A stretch of 43,317 nucleotides of DNA, taken from Clostridiales bacterium. GTDB taxonomy: Bacteria; Bacillota; Clostridia; Lachnospirales; Lachnospiraceae. Under the pieces are notes generated by a model that was not told the DNA's origin, did no database searches, and worked only from the letters and a program-made list of their open reading frames with translations. The translations under genes and the position numbers were made by a program. Numbering within the stretch: position 1 is the stretch's first letter; each line of letters starts with the position of its first letter. This document shows, piece by piece, positions 17,591 through 27,046 of this stretch. Location: NCBI GenBank assembly GCA_023663185.1, contig JAMPHY010000023.1, positions 1-43,317 of the forward strand, given 5' to 3'.

Positions 17591-18367
17591 GTGAAAAGAT
17601 ATATCAAAAGCTATCTGATATTTACTTCGTTTATATATAGGATTGTTATGTTTATTGTGCTGCCTATAGTGTTGATTGCGGTCTTGGCATGTGGCGGAGA
17701 TATGTGGAGCCATTGGAGTAAAGAAACCATTTATCATGCAAATCCGTGGATTTCTGAAAGCGTTGCTTATCTTTCCATGATAATCATACCGTTTTTGGAG
17801 ATATTATCGGACAACTGGCTGTTTTGCGGCATACAGTCGAAACACGCGGAGAAGATGGATTATCTTAAGACGTCGTCTGCCGGAATGCCAGTGATTAGAA
17901 AGGCGCTGCGCATGGATTTAATCAGAAGATTTGTTTCATCAATGGTTATCACCTTTGCAGCATATGTCGTGCTGACGTTTAATGATAAAACGCAAGTCCA
18001 TAACATAGCGTCGGATTTATCCATACTGCTGATTGGCTGTCTGGCGGCGTATTTTTTGTCCATGTTGGGAATAGTGATTTCAAGATATGGCAACATGCTA
18101 TGGATAAACCTGCTTGTATCTTATCTGATGTTGTTCATTTCTATAATGGGCGTACATATATTGATGGATATTAGCGGCAGTTACTTTGATAACGGCGCGT
18201 CCGTTTATATGGCGGGCGCGGATATATTATCCCAGGACGGACATGCAATGATGTTTATATTGCTGACGGTTTTTCTGCTGTTTCTGCTCATCATAGCAGA
18301 TGCAGCGGTAAGTATGCTGGCAGTTAAAAAGGCAATGAAAAAGACGGAGGAAAGCTATTATGATTAA
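17591..18367 (+). CDS. ABC transporter permease (first)
   Basis: A 258-residue membrane protein with about six hydrophobic segments (about 8-35, 55-78, 117-135, 140-165, 170-195, 220-248). It starts with GTG at 17591, 15 nt after the ATPase stop, with GGGAGGGAG upstream. It overlaps the next gene by 8 bp. No substrate motif is visible. It is assigned as a permease from its topology and place in the GntR-ATPase operon. Confidence 0.8.
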   Translation: MKRYIKSYLIFTSFIYRIVMFIVLPIVLIAVLACGGDMWSHWSKETIYHANPWISESVAYLSMIIIPFLEILSDNWLFCGIQSKHAEKMDYLKTSSAGMPVIRKALRMDLIRRFVSSMVITFAAYVVLTFNDKTQVHNIASDLSILLIGCLAAYFLSMLGIVISRYGNMLWINLLVSYLMLFISIMGVHILMDISGSYFDNGASVYMAGADILSQDGHAMMFILLTVFLLFLLIIADAAVSMLAVKKAMKKTEESYYD

Positions 18368-19043
18368 TGATATAAAAAAGGGAATAAAACTTATGCGCTA
18401 TGGGTATGGACTTAAATCGCTTGTTATAATAGGTATAATTTACATTATATGCGGAATTTTGATTTTGGGAATGTGGTTGTTTACGCCTGGGAATTCTAAA
18501 CTCGGAACACAAGGGATATTTTTATTAATAATACCATTATTGCTTGTGCAATTACTACATTCGCTGAATATATCCAAGATAGCACTATCGTCTCCTATGA
18601 GAAAGAAACTGCAGACGTCGATTCCGTCAGTAATAAGCTGCATGGGTATGCTCATTATATATATTTTCTTTATCTTATACTGCCTTTTGGCAATATCGAT
18701 AAGTCCTGATCGGGCAGGAAACTTATGCGTAGATATTGTGTTTGAGGCGTTGAGCGCGGCGCTTATCATGATATATATGCCGATATGCTGCAAGTATATG
18801 GTGGCATCCATATTGCTTTTTATGATATTATACATGACTTTGACTTTTACTTATGTGTTTAATGCCCCAGAGATTGAGTTTTTTAATAACGCAAATGTTT
18901 TTACCTTTCTATGCGTGGCAGCGCTGGGGATTTTATTCATTATTATATTCGGGTTTGTGGGATATCTGCTCTCGCTCCTTGTCTATAAGGCGCCAGTGTC
19001 CAAATATTCACAGAATGTATATCTGAGAAAGGAATTGCAATAA
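18360..19043 (+). CDS. ABC transporter permease (second)
   Basis: A 227-residue membrane protein of about six hydrophobic segments spread over its whole length. It overlaps the preceding permease by 8 bp and has GGAGGAAAG upstream of the ATG, so it is the last gene of the operon. It resembles two-permease antimicrobial-peptide-type or ABC-2-type exporters, but the sequence alone does not decide this. Confidence 0.75.
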   Translation: MINDIKKGIKLMRYGYGLKSLVIIGIIYIICGILILGMWLFTPGNSKLGTQGIFLLIIPLLLVQLLHSLNISKIALSSPMRKKLQTSIPSVISCMGMLIIYIFFILYCLLAISISPDRAGNLCVDIVFEALSAALIMIYMPICCKYMVASILLFMILYMTLTFTYVFNAPEIEFFNNANVFTFLCVAALGILFIIIFGFVGYLLSLLVYKAPVSKYSQNVYLRKELQ

Positions 19044-19068
19044 GCTATAATAATTTCCAAATCAGGTA

Positions 19069-19097
19069 TTGACGCGCCTATGATTTAATCTTATAAT
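19069..19097 (+). promoter_or_regulatory. Promoter of the cystathionine lyase/synthase gene
   Basis: TTGACG at 19069-19074, a 17-bp spacer and TATAAT at 19092-19097. The leader is only about 35 nt, which leaves no room for a T-box or SAM riboswitch. Confidence 0.8.
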
Positions 19098-19141
19098 ATA
19101 TAAAACATATATAAATAATAGGATATAAAACGGAGGCGCGT

Positions 19142-20290
19142 ATGGACTTAAAAGTAAGCACGGTATGTATTCACGGAATCGGAAAAAGGAAAAATGTAGA
19201 TAACACGGGGAGCATAAGTTTCCCGATATATCAGAGCGCGACCTTCGCGCACCCCGGCGTAGGGCAAAGCACGGGCTATGATTATTCGCGGGCGCAGAAC
19301 CCTACCAGAGAAGAGGCGGAACGCATAATGAAGGACTTGGAGCATGGAATTGACGCGCTGGCTTTTTCATCAGGCATGGCGGCAGTCAGCGCATTTATGG
19401 AGATGTTTCGTCCGGGAGACCATATAGTCGCGACAGACGATTTATACGGGGGAACTATCAGACAGTTCAGACTGATTAATGAGAAGAATGGTATCATTGT
19501 AACCTATGTGGACACTTCCGATTTGGAACAGGTAAAAGCGGCGATTAGGGAGAATACCAAGCTTATATATGTGGAAACGCCGACAAATCCGATGATGCAG
19601 GTGACAGACATAGCTGCGGTCAGCAGGATTGCAAAAGAAAAAGGCTGCCTTCTTGCTGTGGACAATACTTTTCTCACGCCATATTATCAGAACCCGCTGG
19701 ATTTGGGAGCAGACGTCGTTATACATAGCGCAACCAAATACTTAGAAGGACATAACGACACACTGGGCGGTTTTTTGGTTACAAATAAAGAAGATATTGC
19801 GAAAGAAATGCGCCAGATTATTAAAACTACGGGTGCGGGGCTGGCGCCGTTTGACTGTTTCCTTATCCTGCGGGGGATTAAGACGCTGGCGGTACGCATG
19901 GACAAGCATCAGGAGAACGCGCTGCAAATCGCCAAATGGCTAAGGGAACAGCCGAAGGTCAGGGAAGTGCGGTATATCGGACTTGAAGACCACCCAGAAA
20001 AAGAAATCGTAAGAAAACAGTGCCGCGGATATGGTGGAATGTTGACCTTCCGCGTAGACTCTCAAGCGACCGCGCATGCAATGCTGGCAAACGTTAAGCT
20101 CGTGCAATATGCCGAAAGTCTGGGCGGTACGGAAAGCCTGCTGACTTATCCGATGACGCAGACACATGCAGACGTGCCGGAGGAGAAACGGCGTGAAAAA
20201 GGCATAGATGAAACTCTGCTTAGAATGTCTGTGGGGATTGAGGACGTTGACGATATTATTGCGGATTTGGAGCAGGCGATGAATGGGTGA
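19142..20290 (+). CDS. Cys/Met metabolism PLP enzyme (cystathionine gamma-synthase/lyase type)
   Basis: A 382-residue PLP enzyme of the trans-sulfuration family. It has GYDYSRAQNPTREEAE, the PLP-ring stacking site DLYGGT (about 100-105), ETPTNPMMQ, VDNTF and the Schiff-base lysine K199 in HSATKYLEGHNDTLGG, and ends with RMSVGIEDVDDII. Family members cleave cystathionine or make it from O-acyl-homoserine and cysteine; the sequence does not separate these clearly. A second C-S lyase gene follows after 55 nt, so the pair probably serves methionine or cysteine interconversion. Confidence 0.93.
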   Translation: MDLKVSTVCIHGIGKRKNVDNTGSISFPIYQSATFAHPGVGQSTGYDYSRAQNPTREEAERIMKDLEHGIDALAFSSGMAAVSAFMEMFRPGDHIVATDDLYGGTIRQFRLINEKNGIIVTYVDTSDLEQVKAAIRENTKLIYVETPTNPMMQVTDIAAVSRIAKEKGCLLAVDNTFLTPYYQNPLDLGADVVIHSATKYLEGHNDTLGGFLVTNKEDIAKEMRQIIKTTGAGLAPFDCFLILRGIKTLAVRMDKHQENALQIAKWLREQPKVREVRYIGLEDHPEKEIVRKQCRGYGGMLTFRVDSQATAHAMLANVKLVQYAESLGGTESLLTYPMTQTHADVPEEKRREKGIDETLLRMSVGIEDVDDIIADLEQAMNG

Positions 20291-20345
20291 GAGAAACTAT
20301 TATTCGCTGATTATATAAAATTGATACTTGAAAGGAATAGATTTT

Positions 20346-21524
20346 ATGAAATATAATTTTGACGAAGTTATAGATAGAAGAGGCAGCGATTGCCTAAAGT
20401 ATGATTTTGCCATAGAGCGTGAAATGCCGGAAGATGTGCTGCCGCTGTGGGTAGCGGATATGGACTTTAGGACTGCGCCGTGCATTACTGAACGTCTGCA
20501 CAAGGATATTGAACTTGGAATTTTCGGTTACAGCGAAGGAAAGGAGAATTATTTCCGCGCGGTATCCGACTGGTATGAGAAATATTTTGGCTGGAAGACG
20601 GAAGAGGGCTGGCTTGTGAAAACGCCGGGAGTGGTTTTTGCAATAGCTATGGCAGTTCAGGCATTTACTAAAGAAGGGGAAAGCGTTCTCATTCAACAGC
20701 CTGTGTATTATCCTTTCAGCGAAGTGATTAAAGATAATAACAGGGTTATCGTTGACAATAGGCTGATTTTAAAAGATGGTCGCTATGAGATTGATTATGA
20801 AGATTTTGAGACAAAGATAGAAAAGGAGAATGTAAAACTTTTTCTGCTTTGCAGTCCGCACAATCCAGTGGGTAGGGTATGGACTAAGGAAGAATTGCAG
20901 CGTATCGGGGATATCTGCCTGAAACATAATGTTAAAATAGTGAGCGATGAGATTCATGCGGACTTTGTATATCAGGGTTACGAGCATCATATGCTGCCGA
21001 CGGTAGATGCGAGGCTTAATGATATCAGCGTTATATGTACGGCTCCGAGCAAGACGTTTAATCTCGCGGGCCTTCAGGTTTCCAATATTTTTATTCCTAA
21101 CCCTGAATTAAGAAAAGCCTTTATACATACGATGTATGCCGCAGGATATACGCAGGTCAACATGCTTGGTCTACATGCGTGTCAGGCAGCTTATGAAGGC
21201 GGAAGGGAATGGCTTGAACAGTTAAAGATATACCTTAAAGGAAATCTTGATTTTGTAAGAGATTATTTAGAGAAAAATCTTCCGCAGATTAAGCTTATTG
21301 AGCCGCAGGGAACATATCTTATCTGGCTTGACTGCCGCGGGCTGGGACTGACAGAAGAGAAGTTGGAAGATTTAATAGTGAATAAAGCGAAATTGTGGCT
21401 GGATAAAGGCGCGATTTTCGGGACAGCAGGCGAGGGCTTTGAACGTATTAATATTGCCTGTCCGCGCAGCATATTAGCGGAGGCGCTGGAACGGCTGAGA
21501 AAATCCATTCATGTCAAAAAATAG
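20346..21524 (+). CDS. PatB/MalY-type cystathionine beta-lyase (C-S lyase)
   Basis: A 392-residue aminotransferase-fold PLP enzyme of the PatB/MalY group, which splits cystathionine or cysteine conjugates to thiol, pyruvate and ammonia. It has LPLWVADMDFRTAPCI, the motif CSPHNPVGRVWTKEEL, SDEIHADFV and the PLP lysine K236 in TAPSKTFNLAGLQ, with RINIACPR at the end. The ATG at 20346 is chosen because AAAGGA stands 9 nt before it; an upstream TTG at 20328 has no ribosome site. It is probably co-transcribed with the trans-sulfuration enzyme gene just upstream. Confidence 0.93.
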   Translation: MKYNFDEVIDRRGSDCLKYDFAIEREMPEDVLPLWVADMDFRTAPCITERLHKDIELGIFGYSEGKENYFRAVSDWYEKYFGWKTEEGWLVKTPGVVFAIAMAVQAFTKEGESVLIQQPVYYPFSEVIKDNNRVIVDNRLILKDGRYEIDYEDFETKIEKENVKLFLLCSPHNPVGRVWTKEELQRIGDICLKHNVKIVSDEIHADFVYQGYEHHMLPTVDARLNDISVICTAPSKTFNLAGLQVSNIFIPNPELRKAFIHTMYAAGYTQVNMLGLHACQAAYEGGREWLEQLKIYLKGNLDFVRDYLEKNLPQIKLIEPQGTYLIWLDCRGLGLTEEKLEDLIVNKAKLWLDKGAIFGTAGEGFERINIACPRSILAEALERLRKSIHVKK

Positions 21525-21634
21525 CCGTTTTACAACACTGTCATTTATTATGCTAAATTATCAAATAAAAATAACCGATAATCATAATATAGAAATACAT
21601 ATTTGGCTAATAAATTGATACAGGGAGGTATATT

Positions 21635-22699
21635 ATGGCAGTACAGATAATGAGAAACTTAAGTTACGCACAACGGAATAGCCATAATGAAAAAATTCAG
21701 GCGCGCAGGGAAGCAAGGCAGGGTAAAAATAATAACAACTTATCTAAAAACAAAAAGGGCACTATTAATATGAGCGAGCTTAGCATTAAAGCGGATACGG
21801 TTTTGATGCGTAAACAGCTTGCCAGAAAGCGTGCGATGAAAGTAATAAGCGACGCATGGGCGGGAGATAAGAAGGTAGATTCAGGAATAGCTGACAGCAG
21901 GGCGCATATTGAGGAGCTTAGAGCTGATATGTTGGAGAACGCCGATGTCGTCAGGGATTATAATGCTCGTAAACAAGCGCTTAAAGAGGAATATGGAGTA
22001 GCAGATGACAGTCAGGAACAAAAAGATTTGGAACTGTTGGAAAGGTGGCAGTATCGTAAAAATAATCCATATGATACATTTACAGATGAAGAATTAGCGC
22101 GGCTTAAAGAACTGGAAGACCAGCCGCTTACCGAATATCAGCAGCGTGCGTTAGAACTAGACGCTGTAATTGATGACAGACAGAAGAAAGTCGATGAAGC
22201 TGAATCAGGAATTATCGCTGAGAATGCTTCCATACGCGCAACACGCATTGAACGCCTTAAACATCATGGAATGGTGGACGCGCAGAAGGAAGCTGATAGT
22301 ATCAATGAAGCAGCCAGCAAGGAAGCCATCGGTATGTTAATCGGAGAAGCCAAAGATCATGTCGATGAGAGCTTTGAAGAGAAGCAGGAGGCGGCAAAAG
22401 AGAAAGCAGAAGAAAAAGAAGAGCAGGAAGAAAAGCTCGAAGAGCAGAGAGCCGAGAAAGAGCAGCTGCAAGAGCAGCTTGAACTTAAACGCGAAGAAAA
22501 CAAGGACGCAGAAGAAGCAAGGGCAGAGCAGCGCAAGAACGCCAGAGAGCAGGAAAGCCTGCTGGAAAATGCGGAAGAAGCTTACACGGGCGCAGATTCG
22601 CTTCCTTCACAGGTTAAGGCGGAAATTAAGGATATGTTGCAGAAAATGAAACTGCTAGACGAAGACTTAAAGGGCGCGAAGGTGGATAGTACGGTGTAA
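21635..22699 (+). CDS. Highly charged coiled-coil protein, unknown function
   Basis: A 354-residue protein, very rich in Glu, Lys, Gln and Ala, with no membrane segment or signal peptide. Residues about 1-45 are basic (RNSHNEKIQARREARQG). Residues about 48-100 hold MSELSIKADTVLMRKQLARKRAMKVI. Long heptad-like coiled coils run through about 160-330. Similar hypothetical proteins are common in Lachnospiraceae, as far as I recall, but none is characterised. GGGAGG stands 8 nt before the ATG. It is a single-gene unit ended by the terminator at 22734. Confidence 0.75.
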   Translation: MAVQIMRNLSYAQRNSHNEKIQARREARQGKNNNNLSKNKKGTINMSELSIKADTVLMRKQLARKRAMKVISDAWAGDKKVDSGIADSRAHIEELRADMLENADVVRDYNARKQALKEEYGVADDSQEQKDLELLERWQYRKNNPYDTFTDEELARLKELEDQPLTEYQQRALELDAVIDDRQKKVDEAESGIIAENASIRATRIERLKHHGMVDAQKEADSINEAASKEAIGMLIGEAKDHVDESFEEKQEAAKEKAEEKEEQEEKLEEQRAEKEQLQEQLELKREENKDAEEARAEQRKNAREQESLLENAEEAYTGADSLPSQVKAEIKDMLQKMKLLDEDLKGAKVDSTV

Positions 22700-22733
22700 A
22701 AGACTATGGAAGACTTTAATTTATGGAAATTGT

Positions 22734-22765
22734 AAAAGCTGTTGCATTTTGATGCGACAGCTTTT
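22734..22765 (+). terminator. Intrinsic terminator after the coiled-coil gene
   Basis: A 14-bp stem with one G-U pair (22734-22747 with 22752-22765), a TTTG loop and a 3' arm ending in TTTT, then GCGGTTTTT. It lies 35 nt after the stop codon. The AAAA/TTTT ends would let it work both ways. Confidence 0.85.
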
Positions 22766-22857
22766 GCGGTTTTTAAGAACGTTTGTTCACTAAAGACGTT
22801 GATAATATATAAATCATATAGTATAATTTATATATAATTATGATATGGTGGTAGAAT

Positions 22858-24345
22858 ATGTTAGAGAGAGTTATCAATTTGACAAATCAATATATAAATA
22901 ATATGCCTAAAAATGAACGTAAAAAGTACGGTCAATTTTTTACAAGTATAGAAACAGCATATTTTATGGCTGGATTATATAATATTTCAGAAAATATGGA
23001 GACGGTCAGAATTTTAGATGCTGGAGCTGGTTCAGGAATTTTGGCATGTGCTTTTTTTGAACGTCTGGAGCAATTAGACTTTGTTAAGAATATTGAATTG
23101 ACTTGCTACGAAAACGACAGTAATGTTTTGCCATTATTGCAAGATAATCTTGAATTTTGCAAAGAACATTCAGCTAAAAACATTACAATCAATATTATTA
23201 CAGATAATTATATTACAAGTCAGTATTTGGACTTCAATCATATGTTAGGTGGAAATCTTCAACCTAAAAAATATGATTTTGTTATTGGCAACCCACCATA
23301 TATGAAAATACCGAAAGATGCGCCGGAAGCAACTGCCATGCCAGAGGTTTGCTATGGTGCACCAAATTTATATTTTATTTTTGCAGCAATGGGATTGTTT
23401 AATCTGAATAATGATGGGGAAATGGTATATATTATTCCACGTTCGTGGACTTCTGGCGCTTATTTCAAGCGGTTTAGACAGTATTTTTTGACAGAGGGAA
23501 AGTTAGAGCATATTCATTTATTCGTAAGTCGGAATAAAGTGTTTGACAAAGAAGATGTTTTACAGGAAACGATTATCATTAAAGTAAAAAAGACAAACAA
23601 AACACCGGAAAAAGTAACAATTACTTCTTCGCAATCAAATAATGATTTTGCTAATCTTACATCTTTGACTGTGCCATATAACCTTGTGGTATCGGGGAAT
23701 GATTATTATGTGTATTTAGTAACAGATGAAAGAGAAGTTTCGGTATTGGAACGTTTACATAGATTTGATAAAACATTGCCGGATATTGGGTTAAAAATGA
23801 AAACGGGATTGACAGTTGATTTTCGTAATCGTGATATACTTCGTGATGATGCAGAAGAAGGGGCGATTCCGCTTTTTTACTCGCAGCACATCAAGCAGGG
23901 GGAAGTACAGTTCCCTATCCAGAGAGAACATGAGTATGTGGTGACGAATCAAAATGGATTGATGCAGGATAATCGAAATTATTTGTTTGTCAAGCGTTTT
24001 ACTGCAAAGGAAGAACGACGCAGGCTGCAGTGTGGGGTATATTTATCGAAGAAATATCCGCAGTATAAGAAGATTAGTACACAGAATAAGATAAATTTTA
24101 TAGATGGACTGATAACGGAAATGTCAGAGTGTCTTGTGTATGGACTATATGTGATTTTTAATTCTACTCTTTATGACGAATATTATAGAATTTTGAATGG
24201 TTCAACGCAGGTAAATTCAACAGAAATTAATGCAATGCCTATGCCTGATTTGGACAGCATACAGGAAATGGGCCAAAAACTGATGAAAAGCAAGGATATG
24301 TCGGAAAATAATTGCAATATGATATTGGAGGGATACTGTGGATAA
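22858..24345 (+). CDS. BsuBI/PstI-type N6-adenine DNA methyltransferase
   Basis: A 495-residue modification enzyme. S-adenosylmethionine motif I is ILDAGAGSGILACAF (about 52-66), catalytic motif IV is NPPY at 145-148, and GQFFTS near residue 25 is the usual start of the methyltransferase core. Length and the nuclease gene behind it fit M.BsuBI/M.PstI, which methylate adenine in CTGCAG; that specificity is inferred. The nuclease gene starts inside its last codons (8-bp overlap). Both genes are AT-rich compared with the flanks, suggesting transfer. Confidence 0.92.
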   Translation: MLERVINLTNQYINNMPKNERKKYGQFFTSIETAYFMAGLYNISENMETVRILDAGAGSGILACAFFERLEQLDFVKNIELTCYENDSNVLPLLQDNLEFCKEHSAKNITINIITDNYITSQYLDFNHMLGGNLQPKKYDFVIGNPPYMKIPKDAPEATAMPEVCYGAPNLYFIFAAMGLFNLNNDGEMVYIIPRSWTSGAYFKRFRQYFLTEGKLEHIHLFVSRNKVFDKEDVLQETIIIKVKKTNKTPEKVTITSSQSNNDFANLTSLTVPYNLVVSGNDYYVYLVTDEREVSVLERLHRFDKTLPDIGLKMKTGLTVDFRNRDILRDDAEEGAIPLFYSQHIKQGEVQFPIQREHEYVVTNQNGLMQDNRNYLFVKRFTAKEERRRLQCGVYLSKKYPQYKKISTQNKINFIDGLITEMSECLVYGLYVIFNSTLYDEYYRILNGSTQVNSTEINAMPMPDLDSIQEMGQKLMKSKDMSENNCNMILEGYCG

Positions 24346-25255
24346 AATTGATGAGGCAAGAGAACTTTTAAAAATGTTTGGGATGCCCAAAGCACAGCAG
24401 GCGGATATTTGTTGTTATGTTTTGTTGGCAATGGCAGGGATAAAGCAAGATACAAAGTGGGCAGATGCCGTAAACGAGTGGATTCGCATACATGACATTA
24501 TTCAGTTTGCAAATACATATTATGGCTCTACTTATGCGGAGAATAGTAGGGAAACTTTTCGCAAGCAGGCGCTGCATCATTTCCGAAATGCTGCACTTGT
24601 AGAAGATAATGGAAAAGCAACAAATAGTCCTAATTATAGATATAGACTTACAGAAGAAACATTGTAGATAATAAGGACATTTCAAACATCAGAGTGGCAA
24701 AAGTCAATAAGTCGGTTCTTGAAATACCATGAAAAGTTAGTGGATATCTATGCTTCAAAAAAGAAGATGACAATGATGCCGGTGCGTATAAATGGAGCTA
24801 ATTTTCAATTTTCTACAGGAAAGCACAATGAACTGCAAAAAGCTATTATTGAAGAATTTGCACCACGATTTGCGCCCAATTCAGAATGTTTGTATGTTGG
24901 CGATACCATAGAGAAAGATTTAGTAAAAAATGTTGAAAAATTAACAGAATTGGGGTTTGAGATAACTTTACATGATAAGATGCCCGATGTGGTTTTGTAC
25001 AGAGAAGATAAAAACTGGATTTACTTTATTGAGTCGGTAACGTCTGTAGGACCGATGGATTCTAAAAGAATACTGGAATTAACGGAGCTGACAAAAAAGG
25101 TTACAGCGGGAAAAATCTTTGTGACAGCATTTCTTGATTTTAAGACATATAAGAGATTTTCAGAGTCTTTGGCATGGGAAACGGAAGTCTGGATTGCAGA
25201 GATGCCGGAGCATATGATACATTTAAACGGAGATAAGTTTTTGGGACCGAGATAG
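24338..25255 (+). pseudogene. BsuBI/PstI family restriction endonuclease interrupted by an amber codon
   Basis: The GTG start at 24338 follows GGAGGG and overlaps the methyltransferase stop. Residues 1-109 match the helical N-terminal domain of BsuBI/PstI nucleases (AREMLK-like start, HHFRNAALVEDN). Then TAG at 24665-24667 stops the frame. The same frame reopens at once (IIRTFQTSEWQKSISRFLKYHEKLVDIYASKK) and runs to 25255 with the catalytic domain, including STGKHNELQKAIIEEFAPRFAP, MPDVVLYRED and FIESVTSVGPMD. No start codon with a ribosome site begins the second part; its first available start is a TTG inside family sequence. Total length, 305 codons, is that of an intact nuclease. Probably CAG to TAG; inactive unless read through. 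Confidence 0.88.
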
Positions 25256-25391
25256 TTATTGTATAATAATATATGGCAATGTAAAGTAAGCTGGTAAAGA
25301 ACACAAAACAGCTATTTTATTGCAAAACTCCGCAAATTAGATTAAAATTAAACCATAATAATCGAAATATACATAAGAGAGGGAGTCTGAT

Positions 25392-25841
25392 ATGAAAACA
25401 AAAGGTTTAATTGGTGAGTTTAAAGATTTCATTACCCGTGGAAACGTTATGGACATGGCGGTAGGCGTTCTGATTGGCGGCGCTTTTTCCACAATCGTCA
25501 CATCTTTGACTGAGGATATCATTTCTCCGATTTTGGGATTATTTGGGGGAATGAATTTTGACAGGTTATCTGTTAATATTTTAGGTGAGGTCACGCTTAA
25601 TTATGGAAAATTTTTGACAGCCGTTGTGAACTTTTTATTAATGGCGTTGATTATTTTTCTGATGTTAAAAGGACTTAACGCATTGCGGACAAGAACAGAG
25701 AAATTGGCGCATATGGGTAAAGAAGAAGTTAAGGTAGAACCTACTGTTAAGACCTGTCCTTATTGTCAGATGGAAATTCCGATTAAGGCGTTAAGATGCG
25801 GGCATTGCACATCTGAACTAATGGAAGATGGAACGGATTGA
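25392..25841 (+). CDS. mscL: MscL large-conductance mechanosensitive channel with C-terminal zinc ribbon
   Basis: A 149-residue channel subunit that opens on membrane stretch to relieve osmotic shock. The amphipathic start GLIGEFKDFITRGNVMDMAVGVLIGGAFSTIV with the pore helix and the second helix (about 74-96, NFLLMALIIFLMLKGLNAL) are typical. Beyond the usual end lies a tail, CPYCQMEIPIKALRCGHC (about 122-139), a four-cysteine zinc ribbon. GAGAGGGAG precedes the ATG. Its stop lies 6 nt before the next start. Confidence 0.96.
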   Translation: MKTKGLIGEFKDFITRGNVMDMAVGVLIGGAFSTIVTSLTEDIISPILGLFGGMNFDRLSVNILGEVTLNYGKFLTAVVNFLLMALIIFLMLKGLNALRTRTEKLAHMGKEEVKVEPTVKTCPYCQMEIPIKALRCGHCTSELMEDGTD

Positions 25842-25846
25842 TTAAT

Positions 25847-27025
25847 ATGAAAAAGATTTTGCTTTTTGAAGGCGACATTGAGACTCAAGGGTACTTTTCG
25901 CAGAAGTTAGCGGAAGCCTTTCAGAAGATGGGGCATCAGACTTTTATGTTTGATTTAAGCAGACCATGGAATAGTTCAGAGCGTTTCTTCCGCTTTTTTG
26001 AACAGGAAAATACCGTACTGGTTAATTTTAATTTTCATGGAATGAGCGGAGAAGATATTTTCCTTGATGAAAACGGGCGCATGATGTGGGACGTTCTGGA
26101 TATTCCCAGTTACAATATCGTGGTAGATCACCCGATGTACTATCATCATTTTTTGGAAAAAGTTCCGCATAACTATCATCATATAAGCATCGACAGAAAC
26201 CATGAGAAATATATGGAAAGGTTTTTTCCGCATATAAAAAGAAGCGGATTTGTGCCGCTTGCCGGAACGGAACTTAATCCTAATAAGTCGTATGTGCCGG
26301 CGCAGTATAGAAAATATGATATAACGATGGTCGGCAATTATACGCCGCCTAAGCAGTTTGAGAAATACATAACCAGAATTGATGATGAATATACGGAATT
26401 TTATTATGGAATGATTGACGACTTGCTCGCCAATCCGATGCGGACGCTTGAAGAAGTGGCGCAGGAGCATATTCTTAGGGAGATTCCGGAAGCGACAGAG
26501 GAAGAACTTAAGATGGTTATGAGCAAGCTGACCTTTATAGACTTATATGTGCGTTTTACCACAAGGGGCGAGGCGGTTAAGGCTATCGCAGACGCCGGAA
26601 TCAAGGTGAATGTATTTGGCGGCGGCTGGGATAAACTTGAATGTAATAAACCGGAAAATCTGATTGTAGGAAACAGTCTGGATTCTGTCGGTTGTTTAAA
26701 GAAACTGTGCCAGAGCAGAATTTCGCTGAATGTGATGCCGTGGTTTCGCGACGGCGCGCATGACAGGATTTTTAATTCCATGTTAAACGGTGCGTTGTGC
26801 CTGACAGACAGCAGCGTATATCTTGATGAAATCCTGCATGATAAAACGGACTGTAGGATTTATTCGGCGTCACAGATGGCAGAGCTGCCGGATATAGTCT
26901 ATGGACTTTTGGCTAATCCTGTGCGTTTACAGGAAATTATTGATAATGGATACGCTCTGGCGAAGGCGTCGCATACATGGGAGCATAGGGCTGCCGTACT
27001 GCATGAGATTATAGAGACTGCGTGA
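25847..27025 (+). CDS. CgeB-like glycosyltransferase
   Basis: A 392-residue cytoplasmic protein related to CgeB/DUF3880 plus glycosyltransferase family 1-like proteins. The N-terminal half has a Rossmann-like start (KKILLFEGDIETQGYFSQKLAEAFQKMGH). The C-terminal half shows the family motif ISLNVMPWFRDGAHDRIFNSMLNGALCLTDSS, typical of the nucleotide-sugar side. CgeB proteins modify spore surfaces or make polysaccharides; the acceptor is unknown. The ATG at 25847 is chosen over a TTG at 25838 that overlaps the mscL stop. It is closely spaced with mscL and the HD gene. Confidence 0.8.
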   Translation: MKKILLFEGDIETQGYFSQKLAEAFQKMGHQTFMFDLSRPWNSSERFFRFFEQENTVLVNFNFHGMSGEDIFLDENGRMMWDVLDIPSYNIVVDHPMYYHHFLEKVPHNYHHISIDRNHEKYMERFFPHIKRSGFVPLAGTELNPNKSYVPAQYRKYDITMVGNYTPPKQFEKYITRIDDEYTEFYYGMIDDLLANPMRTLEEVAQEHILREIPEATEEELKMVMSKLTFIDLYVRFTTRGEAVKAIADAGIKVNVFGGGWDKLECNKPENLIVGNSLDSVGCLKKLCQSRISLNVMPWFRDGAHDRIFNSMLNGALCLTDSSVYLDEILHDKTDCRIYSASQMAELPDIVYGLLANPVRLQEIIDNGYALAKASHTWEHRAAVLHEIIETA

Positions 27026-27046
27026 GATTATGGATAACAGGGAGAG

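Noticed and set aside
22359-22649. A 96-residue Lys/Arg-rich plus-strand frame
   Set aside because: It is a shifted-frame shadow of the Glu/Lys-rich coiled-coil gene, caused by its AAG/GAA codon bias.
24719-25255. Separate 178-residue gene starting with TTG
   Set aside because: The TTG has no ribosome site and encodes a normal residue of the nuclease; the frame is continuous with the upstream part except for one TAG.
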